DNA of 62,795 nt from Planctomycetota bacterium (GTDB taxonomy: Bacteria > Planctomycetota > UBA1135 > UBA2386). The notes beneath the pieces were generated by a model. That model searched no databases and had not been told where the DNA came from. It was given only the letters and a program-made list of their open reading frames with translations. Below, piece by piece: positions 51,803-59,105 of the stretch. Within the stretch, counting starts at the first letter, position 1, and each line of letters starts with the position of its first letter. Made by a program: the position numbers and the translations under genes. The DNA lies in NCBI GenBank assembly GCA_025459175.1, contig JALORC010000024.1, positions 1 to 62,795 on the forward strand, read 5' to 3'.

Positions 51803-52867
51803 TCATTCGCTGCAGCTCTGCAGCGCAGGCACTATCGCGTCCGACGGCGACAGCTCGCGCGTTCTTCCCGCGTCGAAGCGATCGTCGAACACCTCGTCGA
51901 CGAGGCCCTGCCAGTGCTCGGGCCCGCGCATCGTCACCAGCCGCTCGCGCGCCCACACCGGCTCGGGGTGGTACTGCCCGTACTTGATCACGTGCATGCG
52001 CGCATGCGGAAGCGCCCGGCGTTCGTCGCCGTAGAACGGGACCGCCAATTGCCAGTGCCGCGCCAGCGCCGCGCGCACCTGCAGCATCGTCGGCCGCAGC
52101 GCCGGCCGGCCGGCGAGCAGCGCCGCGGTCTGCGCGAACACGAACGGGTTGCCGATGCAGCCGCGCGCGATCGTGACGCCGTCGACACCGGTCTGCGCGC
52201 GCATCGCCAGCACGTCGAACGGCGAGAACAGATCGCCGCTGCCGAGGATCGGGAAGCTGCCGACGTGCGCCTTCACCTTGGCCAGGAACGGCCAGCGGCT
52301 CGGCCCCTGGTACTTCTGCGCCACGGTGCGCGGGTGCACGGTCGCGGCGGTGATGCCGCGCGTGATCGCGCCCTCGAGGATGGTCCAGAACCGCGCCTCG
52401 GCGGCCGGCGAGTCGTCGGAGCCGCGCCGCATCTTGACCGTGACCGGCGCGTCACCGGCGACCGCCTGCAGCACCGCGTCGACCATCGCCAACGCGATCT
52501 CCGGGTCCTGCAGCAGCCAACCGCCGCGATGGCGGCCGAGCACCTTGTTGACCGGACAGCCGAAGTTGATGTCGACCACGTCGTAGCCGGCCCGCACCAT
52601 CTCGCGCGCGGCACGGCCGAACGTGTCCGGCTCGCTGCCCATCAGCTGGCCGCCGACCGGATGGTCGTGCTCGGGCACGGCGAGGATGCGCCGCTGCAGC
52701 TTGCCCTTCTGCAGCACCAGCGCGTCGAGCACCACTTCGTTGAGCGCATAGCCGGCGCCGTGCTCGCGGGCGACGGTGCGCATCGGCAGGTCGGAATAGC
52801 CGCTCAGCGCCGCCTGCACGGCGGGCATCGCGATCTCGAGCTTGCCGAAGCGGAGCGGTGGGAACAC
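51803..52867 (-). CDS. dus: tRNA-dihydrouridine synthase
   Basis: A 354-residue FMN-dependent TIM-barrel enzyme reducing uridine to dihydrouridine in tRNA. AALSGYSDLPMRTVAREHGA is the FMN-binding start, MGSEPDTFGRAAREMV and YDVVDINFGCPVNKVLGRHR carry the catalytic Cys (GCP), VTVKMRRGSDD the conserved Lys/Arg, VHPRTVAQKYQGPSRW the substrate-loop His, and ILGSGDLFSPFD plus VTIARGCIGNPFVF the phosphate-binding loops. The start is taken as GTG 52867 (VFPPLRFGKLEI). An ATG at 52924 adds 19 Arg-rich residues not seen in the family and nearly touches the divergent gene. It is followed closely by the coiled-coil gene (seven bases). Confidence 0.93.
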   Translation of the reverse strand: MFPPLRFGKLEIAMPAVQAALSGYSDLPMRTVAREHGAGYALNEVVLDALVLQKGKLQRRILAVPEHDHPVGGQLMGSEPDTFGRAAREMVRAGYDVVDINFGCPVNKVLGRHRGGWLLQDPEIALAMVDAVLQAVAGDAPVTVKMRRGSDDSPAAEARFWTILEGAITRGITAATVHPRTVAQKYQGPSRWPFLAKVKAHVGSFPILGSGDLFSPFDVLAMRAQTGVDGVTIARGCIGNPFVFAQTAALLAGRPALRPTMLQVRAALARHWQLAVPFYGDERRALPHARMHVIKYGQYHPEPVWARERLVTMRGPEHWQGLVDEVFDDRFDAGRTRELSPSDAIVPALQSCSE

Positions 52868-52941
52868 GGGGCGGGCAGTGTGCGGGATCCGGCGGCGGCG
52901 TCCAGCCCTCGTTGCCGACGCCACGCTATTGTCCCGCTGCC

Positions 52942-53793
52942 ATGTGCCGCTTCACGCTCTACCTCGGCCCCACCATCCGCCTCGCCTCGCTGGTCGTCGA
53001 GCCCGAACACTCGATCATCGCCCAGAGCTCCCACAGCAAGAGCCAGGAGGACCCGCTGAACGGCGACGGCTTCGGCATCGCGTGGTACATGCCCGAACTG
53101 CGCCCCGAGCCGGCCCTGTTCCGTTCGGTGACGCCGGCCTGGAACAACCACAACCTGCTCGAGCTCGCGTCGGTCGTGCAGAGCCCGCTGATCCTGGCCC
53201 ACGTGCGCGCGGCGACCAAACACGGCGGCCAGAGCGAGGCCAACTGCCACCCGTTCCGCAGCGGCCGCTTCGCGTTCATGCACAACGGCGACATCGGTGA
53301 GTTCGCCAGGCTGCGCCGCACGCTGCTGCAGTCGCTCGGCGACGCCGCGTTCGACACCGTGCACGGCAACACCGACAGCGAACACCTGTTCGCGCTGGTC
53401 GTCGACGAACTGCCGCGTGCATCGGGCCACGGCGCCACGCGCATGGCCAATGCACTGCAGGCGGCGATGACGCGGCTGCTGGCGCTGCTCGCCACGCACC
53501 ACGTGCAGGAACCGTCCTACATCAACATCGCGATGAGCGACGGCGAGGAGGCGATCGCCTGCCGCTACACGACCGAGGCCGACTACGACGGGGAGAGCCT
53601 CTACGTGCACACCGGCCGCGTCTACGTGTGCGTGAAGGGCGTCTGCAAGATGCTGGCACCCGAGCGCGGCCGCGGCTGCGTGCTGATCAGCAGCGAACCG
53701 CTCAGCGACGATCCGGGCTGGGACCCGATCCCGCGCAACTCGATGGTGCTGGTCGGCAAGGACGGCGCGATCACGCACCGCGCGTTCGTGTAG
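52942..53793 (+). CDS. Class II glutamine amidotransferase (YafJ/EgtC-like)
   Basis: A 283-residue Ntn-hydrolase. Cys2, exposed after removal of Met1 (MCRFTLYLGPTIRLASLV), is the expected nucleophile. Conserved binding segments are NGDGFGIAWYMPELRP, ILAHVRAATKHGGQSEANCH, FRSGRFAFMHNGDIGEF (Asn-Gly oxyanion site) and HGNTDSEHLFALV. No synthetase domain is fused, as in EgtC (ergothioneine pathway) and YafJ. No ergothioneine genes are nearby, so the substrate is unknown. The start is certain because Cys must be residue 2. It is divergent from dus. Confidence 0.92.
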   Translation: MCRFTLYLGPTIRLASLVVEPEHSIIAQSSHSKSQEDPLNGDGFGIAWYMPELRPEPALFRSVTPAWNNHNLLELASVVQSPLILAHVRAATKHGGQSEANCHPFRSGRFAFMHNGDIGEFARLRRTLLQSLGDAAFDTVHGNTDSEHLFALVVDELPRASGHGATRMANALQAAMTRLLALLATHHVQEPSYINIAMSDGEEAIACRYTTEADYDGESLYVHTGRVYVCVKGVCKMLAPERGRGCVLISSEPLSDDPGWDPIPRNSMVLVGKDGAITHRAFV

Positions 53794-53802
53794 CCACCGC
53801 GT

Positions 53803-54681
53803 TCAGCTGCCGGCCTTGCCGCGCGGATCCGGCAGCTTGCACTCGAGCACCTTGCTGCCGCAGGCGAACACGACCCGCAGCTCACCCTTCTGCAGCGAGG
53901 CCTCGCGCACCTCGAGCGCCGGCAGTTCGGCCGCGACCGGCACGTCGAGTGCCACCGCCTTGCCCTCGCTCGTGTTGCCCTTCGGCGCCTCGACGGCGTC
54001 GTCGATCGTCTTCGGCGCCAGCATCCACGGCACCAGGCGCACGACCTCCTTGTCGAGGATCAGGTTCCAGGTGTCGGCGCCGTCCTTGCCGATGGTCAGC
54101 GTCGCGATCGGCACCGGGCCCTGTTCGAGCCGCGCCGCCGGCACGCTGAACGCCGTCAGCTTGCCGGCGCCGACCGGCAGCGTCTTGTGGCCGAGGATCT
54201 GCAGTTCGGCCCGCCACTCGTCGCCACCGAAGCGGACCAGCAGCTCCACCGGCTGGTTGCCGACCACGGCAGCCCCCTTCTTGCCGAGCTCGATGGCCAG
54301 CTTCTTCGCCGGCTGCTTCGGCTTGCCGAGCTCGCCCGGGATGGTCACCGGACTGCCGCCGCCGGACGCGAGTTCGGCACCTTCGGGCACCAGCACACAC
54401 TTGGTCTCGCTGTCGCGGCGCAACCGGATCCGGTAGTGGCCGGGCGCGATCCAGGCGTCGCCGACCAGGATCGGGCTCGACGCCAGCAGCGTGGCCGAAT
54501 CATGGCTGGCACCGAGTCGCCACAGGGCGCCGACCTGCAGCTTGGCCAGGCTGTGTTCACCGACCGGCAGCGCTTCGTAGCCGATGCGGGTGGTGCGCTT
54601 CTGCCAGTCGAACTTGGTCTCCGCCTTCTGGGCGGGCAGGGCGATGGCCAACAGGAACAATGACGCGTAGAGGTGCTGCAC
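53803..54681 (-). CDS. Secreted DUF2911-like protein
   Basis: A 292-residue product. GTG 54681 is preceded by AAGGA and starts the signal peptide VQHLYASLFLLAIALPAQKA; the upstream open frame lacks a signal. The mature N-terminal domain has RTTRIGYEALPVGEHSLAKL and WRLGASHDSATLLASSPILV, resembling DUF2911 (W-R-x-G-A plus G-x-Y-x-x). The C-terminal half is beta-rich and Lys-rich (AKKLAIELGKKGAAVVGNQP). Function unknown; it is likely periplasmic. It is convergent with the amidotransferase gene (nine bases) and lies downstream of the seleno-thioredoxin candidate on the same strand. Confidence 0.7.
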   Translation of the reverse strand: MQHLYASLFLLAIALPAQKAETKFDWQKRTTRIGYEALPVGEHSLAKLQVGALWRLGASHDSATLLASSPILVGDAWIAPGHYRIRLRRDSETKCVLVPEGAELASGGGSPVTIPGELGKPKQPAKKLAIELGKKGAAVVGNQPVELLVRFGGDEWRAELQILGHKTLPVGAGKLTAFSVPAARLEQGPVPIATLTIGKDGADTWNLILDKEVVRLVPWMLAPKTIDDAVEAPKGNTSEGKAVALDVPVAAELPALEVREASLQKGELRVVFACGSKVLECKLPDPRGKAGS

Positions 54682-54838
54682 GGGATCCTTCGGGATGCGA
54701 GTGCCGCAGAGGGTAGGCGAGTTCCCGCGGCGGCGGGAACGGTTACGCGAACATGACAGGCGCACCGCGGAACGCGCGCGGCCTGGCCTGCCCGTGCCGG
54801 CGGATTTCGCGGCGAACCATGGCGCCCGGCCGCGAACC

Positions 54839-55276
54839 TCAGCGCAGCGAGTTCAGTTCGCTGACGACCTCGGCGAGTCCCTTGCTGACTTCCTTGCCGT
54901 CGCGGAACAGCCACAGCGTCGGCAGCTGGCGCACGGTGTATTGCCGTGCCACCGGCGAGCTCCACGAACCGATGTCGACGATGCGCAACTTGACGTCCGA
55001 ACGCGTCCGAGTGAGGGCCTCCAACTGAGTCCTCATGCCTTTGCAGGCGCCTCAGAAGTCGGCTTCGAACTCGACGATCGTGTAGCCGCTGGCCGGGATC
55101 AACGACGCGATGTCGACCTCCTCGCCGTGCGAGATCGTCTCGATCACCGCCGCGCTGGCGCGCCCCACCGGCCCGCTCCGCTGCGCCCCCCGTTCCGACT
55201 CCTTCATCACCACGAAGCCGACCAGTCCCACCAGGACGATCACGAAGAACACCGCCAGTCCGATCAGCGTGCGCAT
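54839..55276 (-). CDS. Candidate selenocysteine thioredoxin-like protein, membrane-anchored
   Basis: One frame runs from ATG 55276 to the stop ending at 54839 if TGA at 55052-55054 is read as selenocysteine. The 145-residue product then has a membrane helix at 4-24 (LIGLAVFFVIVLVGLVGFVV), a linker, and a thioredoxin fold from about 52. Around the TGA the product reads TIVEFEADF-U75-GACKGMRTQL, which aligns with thioredoxin's V-x-F-x-A-x-W-C-G-P-C-K-x-M. U75 therefore sits at the N-terminal catalytic Cys and Cys78 is the resolving one. The downstream half is intact: VDIGSWSSPVARQYTVRQLP (cis-Pro) and TLWLFRDGKEVSKGL. As two short frames, each half would lack a working fold. Alternatives are a nonsense mutation or a sequencing error. 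Confidence 0.75.
55017..55048 (-). promoter_or_regulatory. Candidate bacterial SECIS hairpin downstream of the in-frame TGA
   Basis: Folded by hand on the minus-strand RNA starting three bases after the UGA. GCCU (55048-55045) pairs with AGGC (55020-55017), and CAA (55043-55041) with UUG (55024-55022), separated by a G-G mismatch. After a 3-base bulge, C55037 pairs with G55025, A55036 is bulged, and UGA (55035-55033) pairs with UCA (55028-55026) under a GGAC apical loop (55032-55029). The loop begins 20 bases after the UGA. A G-rich apical loop with a nearby bulged base at this distance is what bacterial SECIS elements show. Competing folds exist, such as a GCAA-capped 4-bp stem. Confidence 0.45.
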
Positions 55277-55479
55277 GCGCCGGCATCGGCGCGGCTCCGG
55301 GCCGGTCTTGACCACCCTGCAGCGGGTCCGGTCGAACCGGCGGTTCCGGGCCGGACGCGGCACGCCGTTCGCTCTTCGCCCGCACGAACACTGCCGGACC
55401 GTTCCGGTGCGCCACGACACCTGCCGGCAATCCCGCTCGCCGGGCAGGGGCCACGCGCGAATCCCGGTTGGCAATCCAC

Positions 55480-56340
55480 ATGCTGCGCAACACCGACGAC
55501 CTCCTGGCCCTCACCATCGGCGCCACCGACGGCGAGCTCGGCCGCATCCGCGACCTCTACTTCGACGACGACCGCTGGGTCGTGCGCTATCTGGTGGTCG
55601 AGACCGGCTCGTGGCTGGCCGGCCACAAGGTGCTGATCTCGCCGATCTCCACGCGCGAACCGGACTGGCAGGCCAAGGTGCTGCCGGTGGCGCTGAACAT
55701 CGAACAGGTGCGCAACTGCCCCGGCGTCGACACCGACCAACCGGTGTCGCGCCAACACCAGATCGAGTACCTGGACTACTACCACTACCCGTACTACTGG
55801 GTCGGGCAGGGGATCTGGGGCAGCGGCATCTTCCCGCAGGCACTCACACCCGGTTACCGCGGTGCCGACTCGACCTCGATGCAGGCGGCCAGCGAGGCCT
55901 ACGCCAAGGCCGAACGGCATCGCCATCGCAACGAGGATCCGCACCTGCGCAGCTGCAAGGTCGTCATCGGCTACCACCTGCGCGCCACCGACGGCGACAT
56001 CGGTCACGTCTCCGGCATGCTGTACGACGAACAGACATGGGCCGTGCGCTACCTGATCGTCGACACCAGCAACTGGTGGCTCGGGCACAAGGTGCTGATC
56101 GCCCCGCAGTGGATCCGTGGCGTGAACTGGTCCGACCGCACCGTCTCGGTGGATCTCAGCCGGGCCTCGGTGCGAGCGGCGCCGGCGTTCGACTCGGTGA
56201 TGGAAGTGAACCGGCAGATGGAGACCGATCTCTATCGCCACCACGCGCGCGAGGGCTACTGGGCCGAGGACGTGCCGGTCCACATCGATCTGCAATCGAC
56301 GTCGACGCCGATCGCACGGGCGGCCGACGCCGCGAACTGA
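55480..56340 (+). CDS. Double PRC-barrel domain protein
   Basis: A 286-residue product with two PRC-barrel domains. The first, about 1-85, contains IGATDGELGRIRDLYFDDDR, WVVRYLVVETGSWLAGHKVL and SPIS. The second, about 165-240, contains YHLRATDGDIGHVSGMLYDE, WAVRYLIVDTSNWWLGHKVL and APQW. Between them is an aromatic-rich linker (YLDYYHYPYYWVGQGIWGS). PRC barrels of this G-D-I-G-x-V-x-D/E type are envelope- or photosynthesis-associated; many stand-alone bacterial ones are of unknown role. ATG 55480 is preferred over an in-frame TTG at 55468. It is divergent from the seleno-thioredoxin candidate. Confidence 0.85.
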   Translation: MLRNTDDLLALTIGATDGELGRIRDLYFDDDRWVVRYLVVETGSWLAGHKVLISPISTREPDWQAKVLPVALNIEQVRNCPGVDTDQPVSRQHQIEYLDYYHYPYYWVGQGIWGSGIFPQALTPGYRGADSTSMQAASEAYAKAERHRHRNEDPHLRSCKVVIGYHLRATDGDIGHVSGMLYDEQTWAVRYLIVDTSNWWLGHKVLIAPQWIRGVNWSDRTVSVDLSRASVRAAPAFDSVMEVNRQMETDLYRHHAREGYWAEDVPVHIDLQSTSTPIARAADAAN

Positions 56341-56461
56341 TCGCACTGATCGCGACGATGCCCGGCCCGCGGCAGTTTGCACAATCGACGGCGCCGTGAG
56401 TGCGCCGCGTGGCGAAGCCACCGGCGGTCATCACCGGCGTGGATGTTGCATCACGGCGCGC

Positions 56462-56566
56462 ATGCAACTCGGCAAAGCAGTGGTGGCGGGAGTCGGCGCC
56501 AAGCTACTCACCGGCAGTCTCGTGGGCTTCCTGCTCGTCTTCGCGCTGATCTACTGGCTGCTCTAG
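56462..56566 (+). CDS. 34-residue membrane peptide
   Basis: ATG 56462 to TAG 56566 encodes MQLGKAVVAGVGAKLLTGSL followed by VGFLLVFALIYWLL. It is one hydrophobic helix with a positively charged N-terminal side, ending right after the membrane span. No ribosome binding site is evident, and it lies in the gap between the PRC gene and a convergent small gene. Hydrophobicity and a clean end make it plausible, but chance cannot be excluded. Confidence 0.45.
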   Translation: MQLGKAVVAGVGAKLLTGSLVGFLLVFALIYWLL

Positions 56567-56584
56567 TCCGGTCGCAGCGGCTGC

Positions 56585-56785
56585 TCACGCGGTGACGTCG
56601 ACCAGCGCACCCTTGCCCGGCTCCGGCGCTCGCGGCGGCGGCGCCACATCGGCGGCGCCGTCGATCAGCTGCACCGCGGCACGTCCGTCCTGCTGCTGCT
56701 GGTTCAGAACCTTGCCGAGCAGCGTCACGTTGACGTTGCGCAACACCAACGACGCCGTGGCAGCGCCAGCCTCTCCGAGATTCAT
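56585..56785 (-). CDS. YjfB-like putative motility protein (small)
   Basis: A 66-residue product, MNLGEAGAATASLVLRNVNV then TLLGKVLNQQQQDGRAAVQL, with a Pro-rich end. The helix-L-x-K-x-x-x-x-Q-Q-x-x-G-x-A-x-x-x-L-I/L pattern resembles the small YjfB family of putative motility proteins (roughly 60 residues, function unproven). The length fits that family. A FleN-like ATPase elsewhere in the window is the only other hint of motility. The start at 56785 is the only ATG giving this peptide. Confidence 0.5.
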   Translation of the reverse strand: MNLGEAGAATASLVLRNVNVTLLGKVLNQQQQDGRAAVQLIDGAADVAPPPRAPEPGKGALVDVTA

Positions 56786-56890
56786 GCGCGCTGCATCGGC
56801 CGCGACCCCGACGACGAGCGAGCCCGCACCGGAGCGGCCGTTCCGAACGGACTCTTGGCCGCGCGCCATCGCCGCGCGATCGTGCCGCGC

Positions 56891-57790
56891 ATGCCGACCC
56901 GCCGCCTGCGCCTGCCGGTGCCTCAGCCGTTCGAACTGCGCCTGTGCCTGTTCGGGCACGGCTGGGTGATGCTGGCGCCACACGGCTTCGACGAAGCGAC
57001 GCAGACGTTCACGACCGTGCTGAACCTCGGCGACGCGGCGATCGACGTGGTGCTGCGCCAGCTCGACCCGGATGCACTGCAACTCGAACTGACCAGTGCG
57101 CGCAAGCTGCGCGACCGCGCGGCGAACCTCGCCGCGGCGCGGATCCGTCACATGCTGCGGCTCGACTGCGACCTCGGCCCGTTCCATGCCATGTGCGCCA
57201 CCGACCCGGGCCTGCGCTGGGCGGCGCGCCGGGGCGCCGGGCGGCTGCTGCGTTCGGCGTCGATGTTCGAGGATCTGATGAAGCTGCTGTTCACGACCAA
57301 CACGTCGTGGTCGGCCACCGAGGCGATGACCCGCAACCTGGTCGCGGCCGCCGGCCCGCCGAGTCCGAGTGGTGCCCGTGCGTTCCCGACGCCAGCGCAG
57401 TGCCCGCTCGAACCGGCGTTCTGGCGCGACGTGGTGCGGGTCGGCTACCGCGCCGGGTCCGCGATCGCGCTGGCGCAGGCGTTCGTCACCGGCGAACTCG
57501 ACGACGCGCACTTCCTCGCCCCGCAGCCGTCGACGCAGCTGTGGGACCGGCTGCTCGCGCTGCGCGGATTCGGCCCATACGCGGCCGGGCAGGCGATGCG
57601 GCTGTGTGGGCACTACGACCGGTTGGCGCTCGACAGCTGGTGCCGCGCGCGCCTCGCCGAGCTGGCCGGCAAAGAGCGCCCGCCAGCGGACCGCACCGTC
57701 GAACGGCGCTACGCGCGCTGGGCCCCGTTCCAGGGGCTCGCGCTGTGGCTCGACCTGACCGCCGACTGGCACCAGTCCGCCCCGACGTAG
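56891..57790 (+). CDS. HhH-GPD DNA glycosylase (AlkA/OGG1-like)
   Basis: A 299-residue product of the helix-hairpin-helix base-excision glycosylase superfamily. An N-terminal beta domain (PFELRLCLFGHGWVMLAPHG) is followed by helices (LLRSASMFEDLMKLLFTTNT). Then come the hairpin LALRGFGPYAAGQAMRLCGH and the catalytic Asp in YDRLALDSWCRARLAELA. The hairpin carries no Lys where bifunctional OGG1/EndoIII enzymes have one, so a monofunctional glycosylase is expected. No C-terminal [4Fe-4S] Cys cluster is present. It would excise damaged, probably alkylated or oxidised, bases. The upstream ATG at 56855 adds 12 residues. Confidence 0.83.
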   Translation: MPTRRLRLPVPQPFELRLCLFGHGWVMLAPHGFDEATQTFTTVLNLGDAAIDVVLRQLDPDALQLELTSARKLRDRAANLAAARIRHMLRLDCDLGPFHAMCATDPGLRWAARRGAGRLLRSASMFEDLMKLLFTTNTSWSATEAMTRNLVAAAGPPSPSGARAFPTPAQCPLEPAFWRDVVRVGYRAGSAIALAQAFVTGELDDAHFLAPQPSTQLWDRLLALRGFGPYAAGQAMRLCGHYDRLALDSWCRARLAELAGKERPPADRTVERRYARWAPFQGLALWLDLTADWHQSAPT

Positions 57791-57793
57791 ACA

Positions 57794-57810
57794 CACCGCG
57801 CCGCGCGGTG
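57794..57810 (+). terminator. GC hairpin after the glycosylase gene
   Basis: CACCGCG-CCG-CGCGGTG, a 7-bp stem with a 3-base loop, begins three bases after the stop codon. No T tract follows. It may end the glycosylase transcript. Confidence 0.4.
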
Positions 57811-57964
57811 GCGTGAAGGGCATTTCATGCCGGCCTCAGACCGAGGTCACCGCGGTGCACTACCAGCAACGCAGCGAGATCTGCTCCCCGGAGCACGAGC
57901 GCACCACGACCCATCGGTCGCACCGCGCAAACCGGGCCATGGCGGCCCCTGCCAACGACTCCCC

Positions 57965-58630
57965 ATGCATCTGCTCCCCACCGCGACCTTGCTCTTCCTG
58001 TTCTGCGGCACCGCTTGTGTGTCGACCACCAAGCCCGCGCATGCGACGGTCGCCGCCGACGCGCTGTTGCTCGAGGCCTCCTCGACCCACCAGGGCCACG
58101 TCGCCGAGGCCCGCCGGAACCGCGCCCGCGCCAAGGACGCGCATGCCGCGGCGGTCGCGGCGACCACCCAGTCCCGCGCCGAGCAGACGCGCGACGAAGG
58201 CGAACGGGATGCCGCGCTCGGCACCGTGACCCGGGCGGGCAACGCCCTCGAGCAGGCCAGGAAATCCGGCACCACGAGCGATGTGACGATGGCGCAGCAG
58301 GAGCTCGACCGGGTCGAGCTGCAGCACCAGGCGCGGCTCCGCACCGCGGCGCTGAGCGACCGCCGGACGGCGCACACCGCCGCCGTCGAGGCCGTCGCCA
58401 AGGAACACCTCGCCGTCGCCGACGCGGTGGTCGAACTCGCCAAGGCCCGCGCCGTGGACTCCCTCGATCGTCCCGACCGGCAGAAGCCGGACGTCGCCAC
58501 CTTCGAGGCGAGCCTGCGCACCGCCGAGGCCAACGAACAGCTGGCGCAGGTGCGCGCCGAGGCCATGCAGAAGGAGGTCGAGGCACAGCGGGCCGAGCCG
58601 GTGCGCACGGCACCGGAGGGCACGCGATGA
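57965..58630 (+). CDS. Coiled-coil lipoprotein, hypothetical
   Basis: A 221-residue product. ATG 57965 begins the signal MHLLPTATLLFLFCGTACVS with a lipobox (GTAC). The mature chain is almost entirely helical and Ala/Glu/Arg-rich with heptads (AEARRNRARAKDAHAAAVAA, AVAKEHLAVADAVVELAKAR). It resembles periplasmic coiled-coil proteins such as those linking the outer membrane to other parts. Function unknown. Its stop overlaps the cupin start (ATGA), so the two are co-translated. Confidence 0.7.
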   Translation: MHLLPTATLLFLFCGTACVSTTKPAHATVAADALLLEASSTHQGHVAEARRNRARAKDAHAAAVAATTQSRAEQTRDEGERDAALGTVTRAGNALEQARKSGTTSDVTMAQQELDRVELQHQARLRTAALSDRRTAHTAAVEAVAKEHLAVADAVVELAKARAVDSLDRPDRQKPDVATFEASLRTAEANEQLAQVRAEAMQKEVEAQRAEPVRTAPEGTR

Positions 58631-59079
58631 ACCGCGCCGCCGCCGCGCCGGCCACCGCCCAGGGCTTCCGGATCGACATCGAGGCCGCGACGCTGGCCAA
58701 CGACGACTTCCGCCGCGTGCTCTACACGGCCTCGCACTGCCAGCTGGTGCTGATGTCGCTGCTGCCCGGCGAGGAGATCGGGGCCGAGGTGCACACGCTG
58801 GACCAGTTCTTCCGGGTCGAGGCCGGCACCGGCGAAGCGGTGCTCGACGGCGCGCGCGGACCGTTGCGTCCAGGCTCCGCGCTCGTCGCCCCGGCCGGCG
58901 CGCGGCACAACATCATCAACACGGGCAGTGCGTCGATGAAGCTCTACACGATCTACGCGCCGCCCAACCACCGCGACGGCGTCGTGCACCGGACGCGCGC
59001 CGAGGCCGAGGCCGACACCGAACACTTCGACGGGCGGCTCAGCACGCTGGCGACGCGGGCGCCGATCGGGCCGCTGTAA
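58627..59079 (+). CDS. Cupin-domain protein
   Basis: A 150-residue single-domain cupin. Motif 1 is around LLPGEEIGAEVHTLDQFFRV (G-x5-H-x-H-like with E and H; here H-T-L-D-Q-F-F-R-V), and motif 2 is LVAPAGARHNIINTGSASMK (G-x5-P-x-G-x2-H-x3-N). Sequence near the end (YTIYAPPNHRDGVVHRTRAE) is typical of small mannose-6-phosphate-isomerase-like cupins. It may bind a metal and small acid or sugar; the reaction is unknown. ATGA overlap with the lipoprotein gene. Confidence 0.85.
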   Translation: MNRAAAAPATAQGFRIDIEAATLANDDFRRVLYTASHCQLVLMSLLPGEEIGAEVHTLDQFFRVEAGTGEAVLDGARGPLRPGSALVAPAGARHNIINTGSASMKLYTIYAPPNHRDGVVHRTRAEAEADTEHFDGRLSTLATRAPIGPL

Positions 59080-59105
59080 CGGCTGGTGACGGACCGGTGC
59101 CGCGC

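Noticed and set aside
54839..55036. Separate 65-residue gene from ATG at 55036
   Set aside because: It would start after the CxxC region and lack the first half of a thioredoxin fold; it is better read as the second half of the gene starting at 55276.
55052..55054. TGA as a simple nonsense mutation making a pseudogene
   Set aside because: Not excluded, but both sides stay in frame and well conserved in thioredoxin pattern, and the stop sits exactly on the catalytic Cys. Selenocysteine explains this better.
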